Below, one piece after another: positions 25,551 to 34,804 of a stretch of 64,000 bases of DNA (positions are counted from its first letter, which is position 1; the number at the start of each line of letters is the position of its first letter). The notes beneath the pieces are model-generated. The model saw only the letters and a list, made by a program, of their open reading frames with translations, made no database searches and was not told the origin of the DNA. This DNA is from an uncultured Prevotellaceae bacterium (lineage in GTDB: Bacteria; Bacteroidota; Bacteroidia; Bacteroidales; Bacteroidaceae). Where the stretch lies: assembly GCA_902776665.1 (NCBI GenBank), contig CACYQZ010000002.1, positions 101,108-165,107 on the forward strand, in the 5' to 3' direction. A program made the position numbers and the translations under genes.

Positions 25551-28349
25551 ATGAAAAAGTTTTTAGCAACCATTCTCCTGTCATTCACCGTGATAGGAGG
25601 AGTTTTCGCGCAGTCGAGCGAACCCCTTTCCGAACTCACCAACCAAATGATGAGCATGTCAACCGATTATGCTCAGACGCTGACGACGGGTCAGTGGTAT
25701 GTGATGTTCGACCGTGGCACGCAGCCCAACAAGCACGGCTACGTCTATGAAAGGGCCTCGTCGCACACGCTTTACAACACAGCGACGGCTCCGAACGGCA
25801 TGGCATCGGCCAATGCCCATTACCTGATGCGACTCGTCGATGCCGGCGACGGCAAATTCTACATCCAGACGGGTCTGGGCAACTACATCGGAACCATCAA
25901 CCATCGTGAAAACGTGCCCGTGACGGCTCAGCCGCAGGAGAAACTCATCGTCGAGAAAATTGCCGCCACAGTCGGCCATTTCTACGTGCAAAGCAGTTCT
26001 ACCAACGTGGTTCTCAATGCCAACGACGTGGGCAGCGGCGATGCCACAGTGGTGGGTTGGAACTCGACCGTTCCGACGGAAATCAATGGCAACAACGACT
26101 TTGCCTTCTTCCCCGTGACGCTGACCGAAGTTGATGAGAGCATCGCCCTGTTTGAGGGCAATGTCACCGTCAAGCGTGGCTATCAGACCTGTGGACGCGG
26201 CAACACCAATTCGCTGATGCTCCGTATGGATGTCGAACCGATTCAAACCATCACCGACGCCACCTTCACCGTGAGCCTGAATGCCACGACAAGGGCAAAC
26301 ATCAGCAGTCTCTACATCTATGAGACCAATTCCACGGAATTCATCGCCAACATTCCGTCGTCGCCGCTGGGCACCACCGACGAAATCGGCAGCACTGCCA
26401 GCGTCAACATCGGCAGAGTGACCGCCGGCAAGCACTATTTCTGGCTTTGCGCCACGGTGAAAGACGATGCGGAACTCGAAAAAATCCTCGAGGCCAATCT
26501 GACGAAGATTTCCTACACTTGCGCTGGTAAAACGAACGAACTCAACGTGGCGTCGGTTGGCAAACCTGCACGTCAAGGCATGAAGGTGTTCGACCAGCAG
26601 CATTTCGTGTTCCGTCCGACGAGCGACAACTGCCGTTTCTATCGCATTCCCGCGATGATTGTTGACCAAAACGGCGACATTGTCGTGTCCATCGACAAGC
26701 GCTACAACAGCAATGCCGACCTCGGCGGCCATAAAATCGACGTGATTTCGATGCGCAGTGAAGACGGCGGTCGCACGTGGAAAAACAAGGTGAACGTGGC
26801 AGTGGGCGACGGCTATACGATGGCTTACTACGGTTACGGCGACCCGGGTTTGGCACGCGCTGAAAATGGCGACCTGATTTGTTTGATGGCAGCCGGTAGC
26901 AAGCGCTGGGGTGCCGACAACACCAACGGTATGAAATACACCGGTCTGGCTATTAGTAGCAACAACGGAAAGTCGTGGACGTTGACGAAAAACCTCTTCG
27001 ATTCGTCGAAATTCTACGATGAATACAGCAGCGACGGCAAGTTTAGCATGTCGAACTATTTCACGACTTCGGGCAAGGGCCTGACCACCAACGACGGTGT
27101 CATCATGTTTGCGACAAACTGCCGTAAGGTGGGCGACGGAACGAACCTCGTGTGCATCATCTATTCGACCGACAACGGAAACTCGTGGCGTCTGAGCAAA
27201 TCGACGGCTTACACGGGCGGTGACGAGTCGAAACTCGAACAACTCAACGACGGCAGCCTGCTGCTCAGCGTACGCCAGAGCGGAAATCGCGGTTGGAACA
27301 CCGCCACCTACTCGAAAAATGCCGATGGAACGGTGACTTTCAAGTGGGGATCGCAGTATCGCACGGACGACATTTGGGGTAATGCCTGCAACGCCGACAT
27401 TCTCTACTACAAGCGCAGAACGGTCGATGGCAAGGACATCATGCTCCATTCGTACATCAACACGAACGGACGTGAAAGTCTGCAGATGACGATGAGCCTC
27501 GATGGCGGAAAATCGTGGACGAATGTCTATAACATCCAGCCCAATGGTTCGTGCTATTCGACAATGGTGAAACTGCCCAACGGCAATGTTGCCCTGCTCT
27601 ACGAAGATGAGTCGTACAGTGCCGATAACGGCTACGCCATCAACTTCGTGACGATTACCGAGGAGCAAATTCTCGTGTGGTACGACGAAATCAAGGGCGA
27701 TGTCGAGAATCCGACGGTGAAAGTCGTGGAACACGGCAACGACAATGGCTCGGCACCTTGGGTGACATGGCAGGAGACTATCTCTGGCAACTGGGCGAAG
27801 AAATTCACCACGACGACCGCCTCTGGTCTGTCGGGAGTGGTGGTTACGATGGGTCACAACGCTTTCAACCGCCAGACGAGCTACGGACAGCGTGTGGTGT
27901 GCATCAAACCGTCGGCTGCCGGAGCGCAAAACGACGTTTTCACGATTACCGCGCCCGAGGGCTATCTGATTGAGAGCTACAGCATCGGCGGCTATTTCAA
28001 CACGAGTGCCGAAACCTACACGCTGACGGCTGAAAACGGCTCAAGCGTCGAACTCAACAAGAACAAGTCGCAGCAGAATCCGCCTAATTTCCTGACGATG
28101 GATGTCAATGCAAAGAGCACGACGGTCAGAATGTCGAACAACAATTCGACGAACAACAGCTATGCGATTATCACGCAGTTCATCGTCAAGTTGAAGTTAG
28201 ACGACACCTCGGCCATCGGCGACGCAATTCGCCACGAAACCCCTGCCGACAACGCCATCTACGACCTGCAAGGTCGCCGCGTGACGCAGTCGGGCAAGTT
28301 ACCGAAGGGCATCTACGTGCAGCAAGGACGGAAGTTTGTCGTGAAGTAA
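25551..28349 (+). CDS. Secreted exo-alpha-sialidase (GH33) with sorting tail
   Basis: 932 residues from ATG 25551, giving a signal peptide (MKKFLATILLSFTVIGGVFA). The N-terminal half has beta-sandwich modules. The sialidase begins at the (F/Y)RIP motif (CRFYRIPAMIV, about residue 360), whose Arg binds sialic acid carboxylate. It is followed by four Asp boxes (SEDGGRTW about 403, SNNGKSW about 470, STDNGNSW about 540, SLDGGKSW about 650). The last 30 residues (IYDLQGRRVTQ...PKGIYVQQGRKFVVK) are the sorting tail for export or surface attachment. It would release sialic acids from host or dietary glycoproteins. No sialic acid catabolic genes lie nearby; the GH20 hexosaminidase at 56 kb is a plausible partner. 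Confidence 0.92.
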   Translation: MKKFLATILLSFTVIGGVFAQSSEPLSELTNQMMSMSTDYAQTLTTGQWYVMFDRGTQPNKHGYVYERASSHTLYNTATAPNGMASANAHYLMRLVDAGDGKFYIQTGLGNYIGTINHRENVPVTAQPQEKLIVEKIAATVGHFYVQSSSTNVVLNANDVGSGDATVVGWNSTVPTEINGNNDFAFFPVTLTEVDESIALFEGNVTVKRGYQTCGRGNTNSLMLRMDVEPIQTITDATFTVSLNATTRANISSLYIYETNSTEFIANIPSSPLGTTDEIGSTASVNIGRVTAGKHYFWLCATVKDDAELEKILEANLTKISYTCAGKTNELNVASVGKPARQGMKVFDQQHFVFRPTSDNCRFYRIPAMIVDQNGDIVVSIDKRYNSNADLGGHKIDVISMRSEDGGRTWKNKVNVAVGDGYTMAYYGYGDPGLARAENGDLICLMAAGSKRWGADNTNGMKYTGLAISSNNGKSWTLTKNLFDSSKFYDEYSSDGKFSMSNYFTTSGKGLTTNDGVIMFATNCRKVGDGTNLVCIIYSTDNGNSWRLSKSTAYTGGDESKLEQLNDGSLLLSVRQSGNRGWNTATYSKNADGTVTFKWGSQYRTDDIWGNACNADILYYKRRTVDGKDIMLHSYINTNGRESLQMTMSLDGGKSWTNVYNIQPNGSCYSTMVKLPNGNVALLYEDESYSADNGYAINFVTITEEQILVWYDEIKGDVENPTVKVVEHGNDNGSAPWVTWQETISGNWAKKFTTTTASGLSGVVVTMGHNAFNRQTSYGQRVVCIKPSAAGAQNDVFTITAPEGYLIESYSIGGYFNTSAETYTLTAENGSSVELNKNKSQQNPPNFLTMDVNAKSTTVRMSNNNSTNNSYAIITQFIVKLKLDDTSAIGDAIRHETPADNAIYDLQGRRVTQSGKLPKGIYVQQGRKFVVK

Positions 28350-28369
28350 GCTTCGATTCTTGTAAAGAA

Positions 28370-28403
28370 AAAAGTCTCAGTTTGCGCTGAGACTTTTTTT
28401 TGT
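28370..28403. terminator. Bidirectional rho-independent terminator
   Basis: AAGTCTCAG (28372-28380) pairs with CTGAGACTT (28387-28395). The stem is flanked by A-runs on the left and eight T on the right, so it can end the sialidase transcript and the convergent glyS-FKBP transcript. Confidence 0.88.
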
Positions 28404-28417
28404 TGAAATCGACAGGA

Positions 28418-29005
28418 TTATTTGATAATATCCTTCAACATCATGTCGAAAATGAGGACGGAATGACCAGGAACACCTGCCGACGAATTGCCTGCGGTTC
28501 CGTAGCCCAGATTGGCGGGAATATAGACTTCCCAGCGGTCGCCGCAGTGCATCTGCTGAAGGGCAGTGGCAAAGCCGTCAACGATGTTGCTCGAGACGCG
28601 GAAACCGCGTGCTGCAGCCGTTTTTGGGTTGAAATCATCGACAAACGATTGGTCGAAGACGAAGCCCGTCGGATAACTCGTCGAAGGCAGCAACCGACCC
28701 GAGTAGATGACGGTGACGCTGTCGGTGTAGAGCGGCGAAACGGTTCCCTCGCCCTTCTCGATGACGCGCACGACGATGTGGTCGGTGCTTTGTGCATTGT
28801 AGTCGGTGGGCAGTGACCATTTCCGAATGGCCGTCCACGGATTTCCAAGGGTTTTCTCTGTCGCCCTTTGGTAGAGCGCATTGAAATATTTGTCGTTGTT
28901 TTCCTGCCAGTTGGGGAATTCCTCGACCGTGTCGTTTTCCTCGCTACAAGCCACGAACAGCGTTGTCAGGCAAGCGAGGGAGAATAGAAAGAGGACTCTT
29001 TTCAT
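28418..29005 (-). CDS. FKBP-type peptidyl-prolyl isomerase lipoprotein
   Basis: 195 residues. Lipoprotein signal with cysteine at about residue 20 (LTTLFVACSEEND). The C-terminal FKBP domain contains YTDSVTVIYSGRLLPS, GFATALQQMHCGDRWEVYIP and LGYGTAG...VPGHSVLIFDMML, the usual prolyl isomerase landmarks. It would act on folding proteins in the periplasm or at the membrane. It follows glyS by 43 nt on the same strand, probably as one transcript. Confidence 0.9.
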   Translation of the reverse strand: MKRVLFLFSLACLTTLFVACSEENDTVEEFPNWQENNDKYFNALYQRATEKTLGNPWTAIRKWSLPTDYNAQSTDHIVVRVIEKGEGTVSPLYTDSVTVIYSGRLLPSTSYPTGFVFDQSFVDDFNPKTAAARGFRVSSNIVDGFATALQQMHCGDRWEVYIPANLGYGTAGNSSAGVPGHSVLIFDMMLKDIIK

Positions 29006-29048
29006 TTGACGATTTGACTATTTACTATTTTACAATTTAGAGGGGGCT

Positions 29049-30587
29049 TTAATTCTTTTTCAGCAACGATGTGAGTGAAACTCTATCTTCGATGATGTTG
29101 CGGAGTTGGCTGATGTCCACGCGCTCCTGCTTCATCGTGTCGCGCTCGCGCAGCGTCACCTTTCCGTCGGTGAGCGTGTCGTGATCGACGGTCACGCAGA
29201 AGGGCGTTCCGATGGCATCGTGGCGGCGATAACGCTTGCCGATGGTGTCTTTTTCCTCGTAATGCGTGTTGAAATGGAAGCGCAAGTCATTGACGATTTC
29301 GCGGGCCTTTTCGGGCAGTCCGTCTTTCTTCACGAGCGGGAAAACAGCACATTTCACGGGTGCCAGAGCCTCGGGAAGCCGCAAAACGACGCGTGTTTCG
29401 CCGTTTTCGAGTTGTTCTTCCTGATACGAGTGGCACATAATCGTGAGGAACATTCGATCGACGCCAATCGAGGTCTCGATGACATAAGGAACGTAACTTT
29501 CGTTGGTCTCGGGGTCGAAATATTTGATTTGCTTTCCAGAGAATTTCTCGTGCTGCGAAAGGTCGAAATCGGTGCGCGAGTGGATGCCCTCGACCTCCTT
29601 GAAACCGAAGGGCATACGGAATTCGATGTCGGTGGCGGCATTGGCGTAGTGCGCCAGTTTGTCGTGGTCGTGGAAACGGTAGTTTTCGGCTCCGAACCCC
29701 AGTGCTTGATGCCATTTCATACGCGCCTGCTTCCAGTGGTTGAACCAGTCGAGTTCGGTGCCGGGCTTCACGAAGAACTGCATTTCCATCTGTTCGAACT
29801 CGCGCATACGGAAAATAAACTGTCGGGCGACGATTTCGTTGCGGAAAGCCTTTCCGATTTGGGCGATGCCGAAAGGCAACTTCATACGACCCGTTTTCTG
29901 CACGTTCAGATAGTTCACAAAAATTCCCTGAGCCGTTTCGGGACGCAGATAAACCTTCATTGCGCCGTCGGCTGAGGCTCCCATTTCCGTGGCGAACATC
30001 AGGTTGAACTGGCGCACGTCGGTCCAATTTCGCGTGCCGCTGATGGGGCAAACGATTTCCTCGTCGAGAATGATTTGCTTCAGTGCTTCGAGGTCGGGAC
30101 CCTGCATCGCGGCGGCGAAACGCTCGTGCAAAGCGTCGCGCTTCTGCTTGATTTCAGCCACGCGGGGCGACGTTGCGAGGTATTGCGCCTCGTCGAAAGC
30201 ATCGCCGAAACGCTTGCGGGCCTTCGCCACTTCCTTCTCGATTTTCTCGTCGTATTTCGCCATTTGCTCCTCGATGAGCACGTCGGCGCGATAGCGTTTT
30301 TTCGAGTCGCGGTTGTCGATGAGCGGGTCGTTGAACGCATCGACGTGGCCCGACGCCTTCCAAATGGTCGGATGCATAAAGATAGCCGAGTCGATACCGA
30401 CAATATTCTCGTTGAGCAACACCATCGACTGCCACCAATACTGCTTGATGTTGTTTTTCAGTTCCACGCCGTTCTGTCCGTAGTCATAGACTGCACCGAG
30501 TCCGTCGTAGATGTCGCTCGATGGGAACACGAAGCCATATTCCTTGCAATGGCTCACAATTTTCTTGAAAACATCTTCTTGTGCCAT
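29049..30587 (-). CDS. glyS: Glycyl-tRNA synthetase, single-chain class II type
   Basis: 512 residues, the length of the dimeric (alpha2) GlyRS found in Bacteroidetes. Visible features: SHCKEYGFVFPSSDIYDGLGAVYDYG (first part) at the N-terminus, class II motif 2 (FRNEIVARQFIFRMREFEQM) about 245-265, motif 3 (GVDRMFLTIM) about 375-385, and a C-terminal anticodon-binding domain (APVKCAVFPLV...). It charges tRNA-Gly. It is of local interest because a UCA tRNA-like gene with a Gly-type acceptor lies in the same window, 18 kb away, but there is no operonic link. Confidence 0.96.
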   Translation of the reverse strand: MAQEDVFKKIVSHCKEYGFVFPSSDIYDGLGAVYDYGQNGVELKNNIKQYWWQSMVLLNENIVGIDSAIFMHPTIWKASGHVDAFNDPLIDNRDSKKRYRADVLIEEQMAKYDEKIEKEVAKARKRFGDAFDEAQYLATSPRVAEIKQKRDALHERFAAAMQGPDLEALKQIILDEEIVCPISGTRNWTDVRQFNLMFATEMGASADGAMKVYLRPETAQGIFVNYLNVQKTGRMKLPFGIAQIGKAFRNEIVARQFIFRMREFEQMEMQFFVKPGTELDWFNHWKQARMKWHQALGFGAENYRFHDHDKLAHYANAATDIEFRMPFGFKEVEGIHSRTDFDLSQHEKFSGKQIKYFDPETNESYVPYVIETSIGVDRMFLTIMCHSYQEEQLENGETRVVLRLPEALAPVKCAVFPLVKKDGLPEKAREIVNDLRFHFNTHYEEKDTIGKRYRRHDAIGTPFCVTVDHDTLTDGKVTLRERDTMKQERVDISQLRNIIEDRVSLTSLLKKN

Positions 30588-30616
30588 AAAATTTTCTGTT
30601 TTTACGAATTACGCTG

Positions 30617-30648
30617 CAAATTTACTGCGATTTTCGCGATTTTCCAAA
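30617..30648 (-). promoter_or_regulatory. Promoter of glyS
   Basis: Minus strand TTTG (30648-30645), 20-nt spacer, TAAATTTG (30624-30617), about 25 nt before the start site. Confidence 0.75.
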
Positions 30649-30662
30649 TTTTACGGCCTTTT

Positions 30663-32816
30663 TTACATCGTTCCCGTGGCATTGGGCACTTGCTCCTGCT
30701 CCGACTTTTTCTCCATAAAATCGTTTTTGATGCGGCTCTTGTGCTCCTTCGCTTTTACGCCTTGCTTGCCGAAGGTGTAGCTGACGCTCACCATCATCTG
30801 CGAAACGGGCACGCGGATGTGCTGCATCTGCGTGTGGTCGCGATCCTTGTGGTACATGTCCATACTGATGGCACCTCGGTCGTGCAGGCCGGTGATGCCG
30901 ATGATGGCGACGTTCAGGCGCTTGTCAAGAAAATCTTTCGAGAGGTTCGCCACAAGCAGTTCGTAGCCCGACATCCAGCCCTGCAACGTGTAACTCTTCG
31001 TGTTCAGAATGGCGTTCAGACCGAGTTTAAAGTCGGAGGGCAGCGTCTGTTGCAGTCCGGCCATCAGATTGGCGTGCCAGCCGCTGTTTTTCATATCGAG
31101 TGCGCTACTGCGCAGGTCGGTGTAGTCGAGTGCGCCGTTGAGCATCAGTCGGGTGTTTTTCGTGGCGAGCCAGTTCACGAAGGCCGTCAGCGAGGTGTTT
31201 CGCCACTTCGCCACGTTGCCGTAAGTTAGGTTGAGCAGGTTGTCCTTGATAAATCCGTACATCGCGATTTGATTGTTCGTGAAACTCTGTCGAAGACCGA
31301 GATTCAGCATAAATTTCTGCGAGAAACTGCTGTAGGAAAGACCGATATTGTGCATTTTCTCGACATCGAGGTTGGGATTTCCGTAAGTGACGACGGTGGG
31401 TGTGTGGCGGTCGATGTAGGGATTCAGATAGCTGATACCCGGACGCGAAAGGCGCAGGTTGTAGGTCAGTCCGATGTTTTTCGTCATCGACGGCGAGAAA
31501 CTCAGCGACGCCGACGGTACAAGATTGCCGTAGTTGCTCTTGAAATCGGTGCCTGCACCGCGCTCGTACTCTACTTTCTGCCACGTGTGTTCGTAGCGCA
31601 GACCGGCCTTCGTCGCCAGTTTCCCGAATTTCGCCTCGTGCTCGGCATAGGCGGCAGCGATGTCGTTGCCGTGGTGGTATTCCATCGCCTCCGACCACGA
31701 TCGATTGCTGCGCAAAATGTATTTTCCACCCAGATTCAACGTCTGATTGGCAGCGATGGGCGTTGTATAGTCGAATTGCAGCGTTTGTTCGAGCGATTTT
31801 GGCCTGTTTTCCAAGTAAATATCTGGCATCGGCGCCTCGTAATGCTGTTCGTCGATGAGTTTCTGGGGCGTATAGGAAAGTTGGTACGACAGCGTCAGAT
31901 AGCGGTTGCGCTCGGGCGAGAAGAAGTGCTGCCAGTCGGCTGAGGCGTTGAACGAAGTGTTCTTCATTTTGACGCGGTCGAAGTAGGTGTATTCTACCTG
32001 ATTCTGTCTGACAATGGGGTTCGACTCCATCTTGGCCGTGAAGTCCGTCACGCTCACCGCCGCACTCACCACGTTCAACGAATCGATGTCGTAAGACAGG
32101 CTGAGATTGCCCATCACACCGGGAACACGCTGCTTGGAGTTTTGGAAATAATGCGAGCGCCCCCCGTCGGCGAACGACTCGCGGTCGAGCGTGGTTTCCA
32201 TTTTTTGCCACTGATGGAAAGCCATTGCGTTACCCGATGCCGAGAGTTTGCCCTGCTGCGACGAGAACCAAACACCACCGCCAACGCGTTGGTTGCCCAC
32301 TTGTGCCCGCACGGTGCCCGTCGTGCCGTTGACTTGCGCTGCACCGCCGCCCGGCTGCTTCGCCAGCACGATGTTGAGCACGCCCACGGCACCCTCGGCA
32401 TCGTATTTCGCACCCGGATTCGTGATGACTTCAATCTTCGCCACTGCCGCCGCAGGCATCATCTTGAAAATCTGCGACGCATTCTGCGAGAACATCGGGT
32501 TCGGCTTGCCATCGACATACACCTTGAACGCCGACGAACCGTTCACCGTGATGTTGTCCTGTCCATCGACCGTCACCATCGGCACTTTGCGCAGCATATC
32601 GAGCACGGTTGAAGACTTCGAGTCGTTGTCGGCAGCCACGTCGTAGGTCATTTTGTCGGCTTCCATTTTCACCATCGGTTTGGCGGCAGTGACCGACACT
32701 TCGCCAATCGACAGCGAGTCATACACGGCATCGAGCGAGTCGAGATTCACCTGTGCCGTGGCTGCCGGAATCGACAGCCAGAGGGCACACGAAAGAGAGA
32801 GAATAGTCTTTTTCAT
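30663..32816 (-). CDS. TonB-dependent receptor-like outer-membrane beta-barrel protein
   Basis: 717 residues from ATG 32816, where a signal peptide begins (MKKTILSLSCALWLSIPAAT); the frame is open 39 codons further upstream but without such a signal. There is no carboxypeptidase-like domain. After a short N-terminal stretch comes a plug (VLDMLRKVPMVTVDGQDNIT, IEVITNPGAKYDAEGAVGVL) and then a C-terminal barrel of the OMP_b-brl_3 family ending in a Lys-rich tail (MEKKSEQEQVPNATGTM). It is smaller than the receptor at 0.7 kb. Ligand unknown. Transcribed separately from glyS downstream, which has its own promoter. Confidence 0.85.
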   Translation of the reverse strand: MKKTILSLSCALWLSIPAATAQVNLDSLDAVYDSLSIGEVSVTAAKPMVKMEADKMTYDVAADNDSKSSTVLDMLRKVPMVTVDGQDNITVNGSSAFKVYVDGKPNPMFSQNASQIFKMMPAAAVAKIEVITNPGAKYDAEGAVGVLNIVLAKQPGGGAAQVNGTTGTVRAQVGNQRVGGGVWFSSQQGKLSASGNAMAFHQWQKMETTLDRESFADGGRSHYFQNSKQRVPGVMGNLSLSYDIDSLNVVSAAVSVTDFTAKMESNPIVRQNQVEYTYFDRVKMKNTSFNASADWQHFFSPERNRYLTLSYQLSYTPQKLIDEQHYEAPMPDIYLENRPKSLEQTLQFDYTTPIAANQTLNLGGKYILRSNRSWSEAMEYHHGNDIAAAYAEHEAKFGKLATKAGLRYEHTWQKVEYERGAGTDFKSNYGNLVPSASLSFSPSMTKNIGLTYNLRLSRPGISYLNPYIDRHTPTVVTYGNPNLDVEKMHNIGLSYSSFSQKFMLNLGLRQSFTNNQIAMYGFIKDNLLNLTYGNVAKWRNTSLTAFVNWLATKNTRLMLNGALDYTDLRSSALDMKNSGWHANLMAGLQQTLPSDFKLGLNAILNTKSYTLQGWMSGYELLVANLSKDFLDKRLNVAIIGITGLHDRGAISMDMYHKDRDHTQMQHIRVPVSQMMVSVSYTFGKQGVKAKEHKSRIKNDFMEKKSEQEQVPNATGTM

Positions 32817-32948
32817 TGTTTTTTTATGATTTTGATTCGTTTTTTGATGATTTGACGCACGAAACCGCTGGAAAACTACACGATTTTGAGCGAAATTTCC
32901 TGTTTGACGGAAATCTCGCCCAAAAAGTTGCAAAGGTCGGTCTTTTTT

Positions 32949-33413
32949 TTAGTTTTTGAGAGCCTGACCTTTTTCTACGCGAATCCAGAGTTCCTTACCC
33001 TGCTTGCCATTGCCGGGCAACGTGTAGGAAACCTGCATGAACTTCCCGTTTTCCAAAAGATGGAATGTCAGTTCATTGTCTTTTCCTGTTGAACTTTCGT
33101 CCGTGAGAATCGTTTCGAGATGTTCCACAAACGTGCTGTCCGACATCACCTTCCACGAACCCGATACGTAGATGGTTGCCAGTGCGTTCTTATCGAGTGC
33201 CATATTGCTGAACGAGCCGTCCTTGTTCAGAATCTTGAACTGAGGCACCGCAAACATCTGCGTTTTTTCTTCCTGATTCATCACCACGCACTGCTGCCAG
33301 ATGCCAGCCAGTTGCTCAACTTGCGGACTGCATTTTCCGCACTTCTTGTCTTTTTGTGCCATTGTAGGCAGGGCCAGCATCAACAGCATAGCCACGAAAA
33401 ATTGCTTTTTCAT
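32949..33413 (-). CDS. Secreted DUF4488-type protein
   Basis: 154 residues from ATG 33413, chosen because it opens a signal peptide (MKKQFFVAMLLMLALPTMAQ); the frame is open further upstream into the GntR gene's territory. After the signal is a Cys-containing KKCGKCSPQVEQLAGIWQQC segment. The body (FKILNKDGSFSNMAL, TYVSGSWKVMSDSTFVEHL-like) has the lipocalin-like pattern of DUF4488. Function unknown. It follows the ABC/GntR operon on the same strand with 64 nt between. Confidence 0.7.
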   Translation of the reverse strand: MKKQFFVAMLLMLALPTMAQKDKKCGKCSPQVEQLAGIWQQCVVMNQEEKTQMFAVPQFKILNKDGSFSNMALDKNALATIYVSGSWKVMSDSTFVEHLETILTDESSTGKDNELTFHLLENGKFMQVSYTLPGNGKQGKELWIRVEKGQALKN

Positions 33414-33477
33414 ACGATTGTAGTTTTTAAGTTGTAAATAAATGAATAATAATAATGATGATAAAAATATCAACCTT

Positions 33478-33831
33478 TTAACCTTCCAACTGCCACGCAC
33501 GGTCGATGTCGCCGATGTCGAGCCCAAGCAGTCGCATTTGTCGGAACAGTTCGGGCAGCGTCTGTTGGCGGAAAACCTCGCGACGGCGTTGCAGAATCTG
33601 CTCACGGGCGTCGGGCGCAACGAAATAGCCCAGTCCGCGCTTGTTGTAGATGACGCCCTCGCGAGCCAAATGCTCGTAGGTTTTCACGGCGGTGTTCGTA
33701 TTCACTTCGAGCATCACGGCATATTCGCGCACGCTCGGAATACGGTCGTCGGACTTGTAGGTTCCGGCGAGAATCTCGTCGCAGAGGCGGTCGGCCATCT
33801 GCATATATATTGCTTTGTCGTTGGTGAACAT
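33478..33831 (-). CDS. GntR-family regulator (YtrA type)
   Basis: 117 residues from ATG 33831. The N-terminal winged helix is typical (IYMQMADRLCDEILAGTYKSDDRIPSVREYAVMLEVNTNTAVKTYEHL in parts; the SVREYA and NTAVKTY helices bind DNA). The short C-terminal dimer helix and the absence of an effector domain place it in the YtrA subfamily, which usually controls an adjacent ABC transporter. Here it is the last gene of the operon, 11 nt after the permease. A 24-bp palindrome at the operon promoter is the likely operator. Confidence 0.9.
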   Translation of the reverse strand: MFTNDKAIYMQMADRLCDEILAGTYKSDDRIPSVREYAVMLEVNTNTAVKTYEHLAREGVIYNKRGLGYFVAPDAREQILQRRREVFRQQTLPELFRQMRLLGLDIGDIDRAWQLEG

Positions 33832-33842
33832 TTTTTCTCTTT

Positions 33843-34760
33843 TTATCGGATCAACTTGATTTTCTTGCACGCAATTTGCCGACGACAGAAAAGCCGATAT
33901 GACAGCCAGAGGAATACGATGCTAAGGATTGATAGAACAATGCCCATAACTCTTACGAATGGTGAAATGTAGGTTTCTGTAGCGAAGTGGATGAATTCTT
34001 CTTTGCCCAAAGATTCTTTAAGTTTTCCTATACTTTCAATTACTTCAGGATGGGATTTGAAATATCCCATCATACTGAATGCGAAGCCGATGATGAGGAT
34101 GAAATATATTCCTAACAAAATGAGAGCCATATAGAGCCAAGGCGTGCGACGGAAAATCGTGCCAAAAAATATTGGTGTCGCTATCGTAAATACAATCGTG
34201 ATAAATCTCATCAAATGCATTTCGGTCATCGAAGAGAAAAGCCCCATTTTTATAGTTTCTATTACTACGTAATTTTCTGAATCGTAATTAAGTTGCGTCA
34301 ATAATTTGAGCGGTTTGATGTCAAAAATCCATCCGATGGCCGAAGAGAATAAAATCGCTAGATTTAGGGTAATATAGACAAGCACAACGCAGACGACGAC
34401 ATAAACCACGCGGCTCAGCCATTTCTCGGCACTCGTCGCAGGCAACGTCAAGTAGCGGATTTCGCCACTTTGACTCGAAATGTTTGAAAAAACATAGCAC
34501 GGAATGATGAGCGTGAAGAGTCCGACGATGATGGTCGGCAACCTCAGAGCATTGATGGCGATGGCCTCGTTTTGAGTGATATTTGGAAAAGTCTTTTGAA
34601 TATCACCCGCTGTCGGAATGACGGAGGTGTAGAACAGCAACCAGGCAACAACGCCCAAGAATATCAGCGACAGAATCAGAAGATTTGTCTTTTTCGTTTC
34701 ATCAAAATGCAGGCAGAGCAACTGCCAAAAACGTTTGATATTGAATTGATTAGTTTTCAT
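33843..34760 (-). CDS. ABC-type membrane permease subunit
   Basis: 305 residues with about six hydrophobic segments (LLILSLIFLGVVAWLLF, TIIVGLFTLIIPCYVF, VYVVVCVVLVYITLNLAIL, FITIVFTIATPIFFGTI, LYMALILLGIYFILIIGFAF, VMGIVLSILSIVFLWLSY) and a loop EIRYLTLPATSAEKWLSR seen in Bacteroidetes ABC-2-like permeases. It lies between the ATPase and the GntR regulator on the same strand. AT content is higher than in its neighbours, as is common for membrane genes here. The exported compound is not known; YtrA-type systems often answer envelope stress or antimicrobial peptides. Confidence 0.8.
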   Translation of the reverse strand: MKTNQFNIKRFWQLLCLHFDETKKTNLLILSLIFLGVVAWLLFYTSVIPTAGDIQKTFPNITQNEAIAINALRLPTIIVGLFTLIIPCYVFSNISSQSGEIRYLTLPATSAEKWLSRVVYVVVCVVLVYITLNLAILFSSAIGWIFDIKPLKLLTQLNYDSENYVVIETIKMGLFSSMTEMHLMRFITIVFTIATPIFFGTIFRRTPWLYMALILLGIYFILIIGFAFSMMGYFKSHPEVIESIGKLKESLGKEEFIHFATETYISPFVRVMGIVLSILSIVFLWLSYRLFCRRQIACKKIKLIR

Positions 34761-34804
34761 AACGATTTTGCTTTTACTTTTTTACCTTTTTACTTTTTTA
34801 CCTT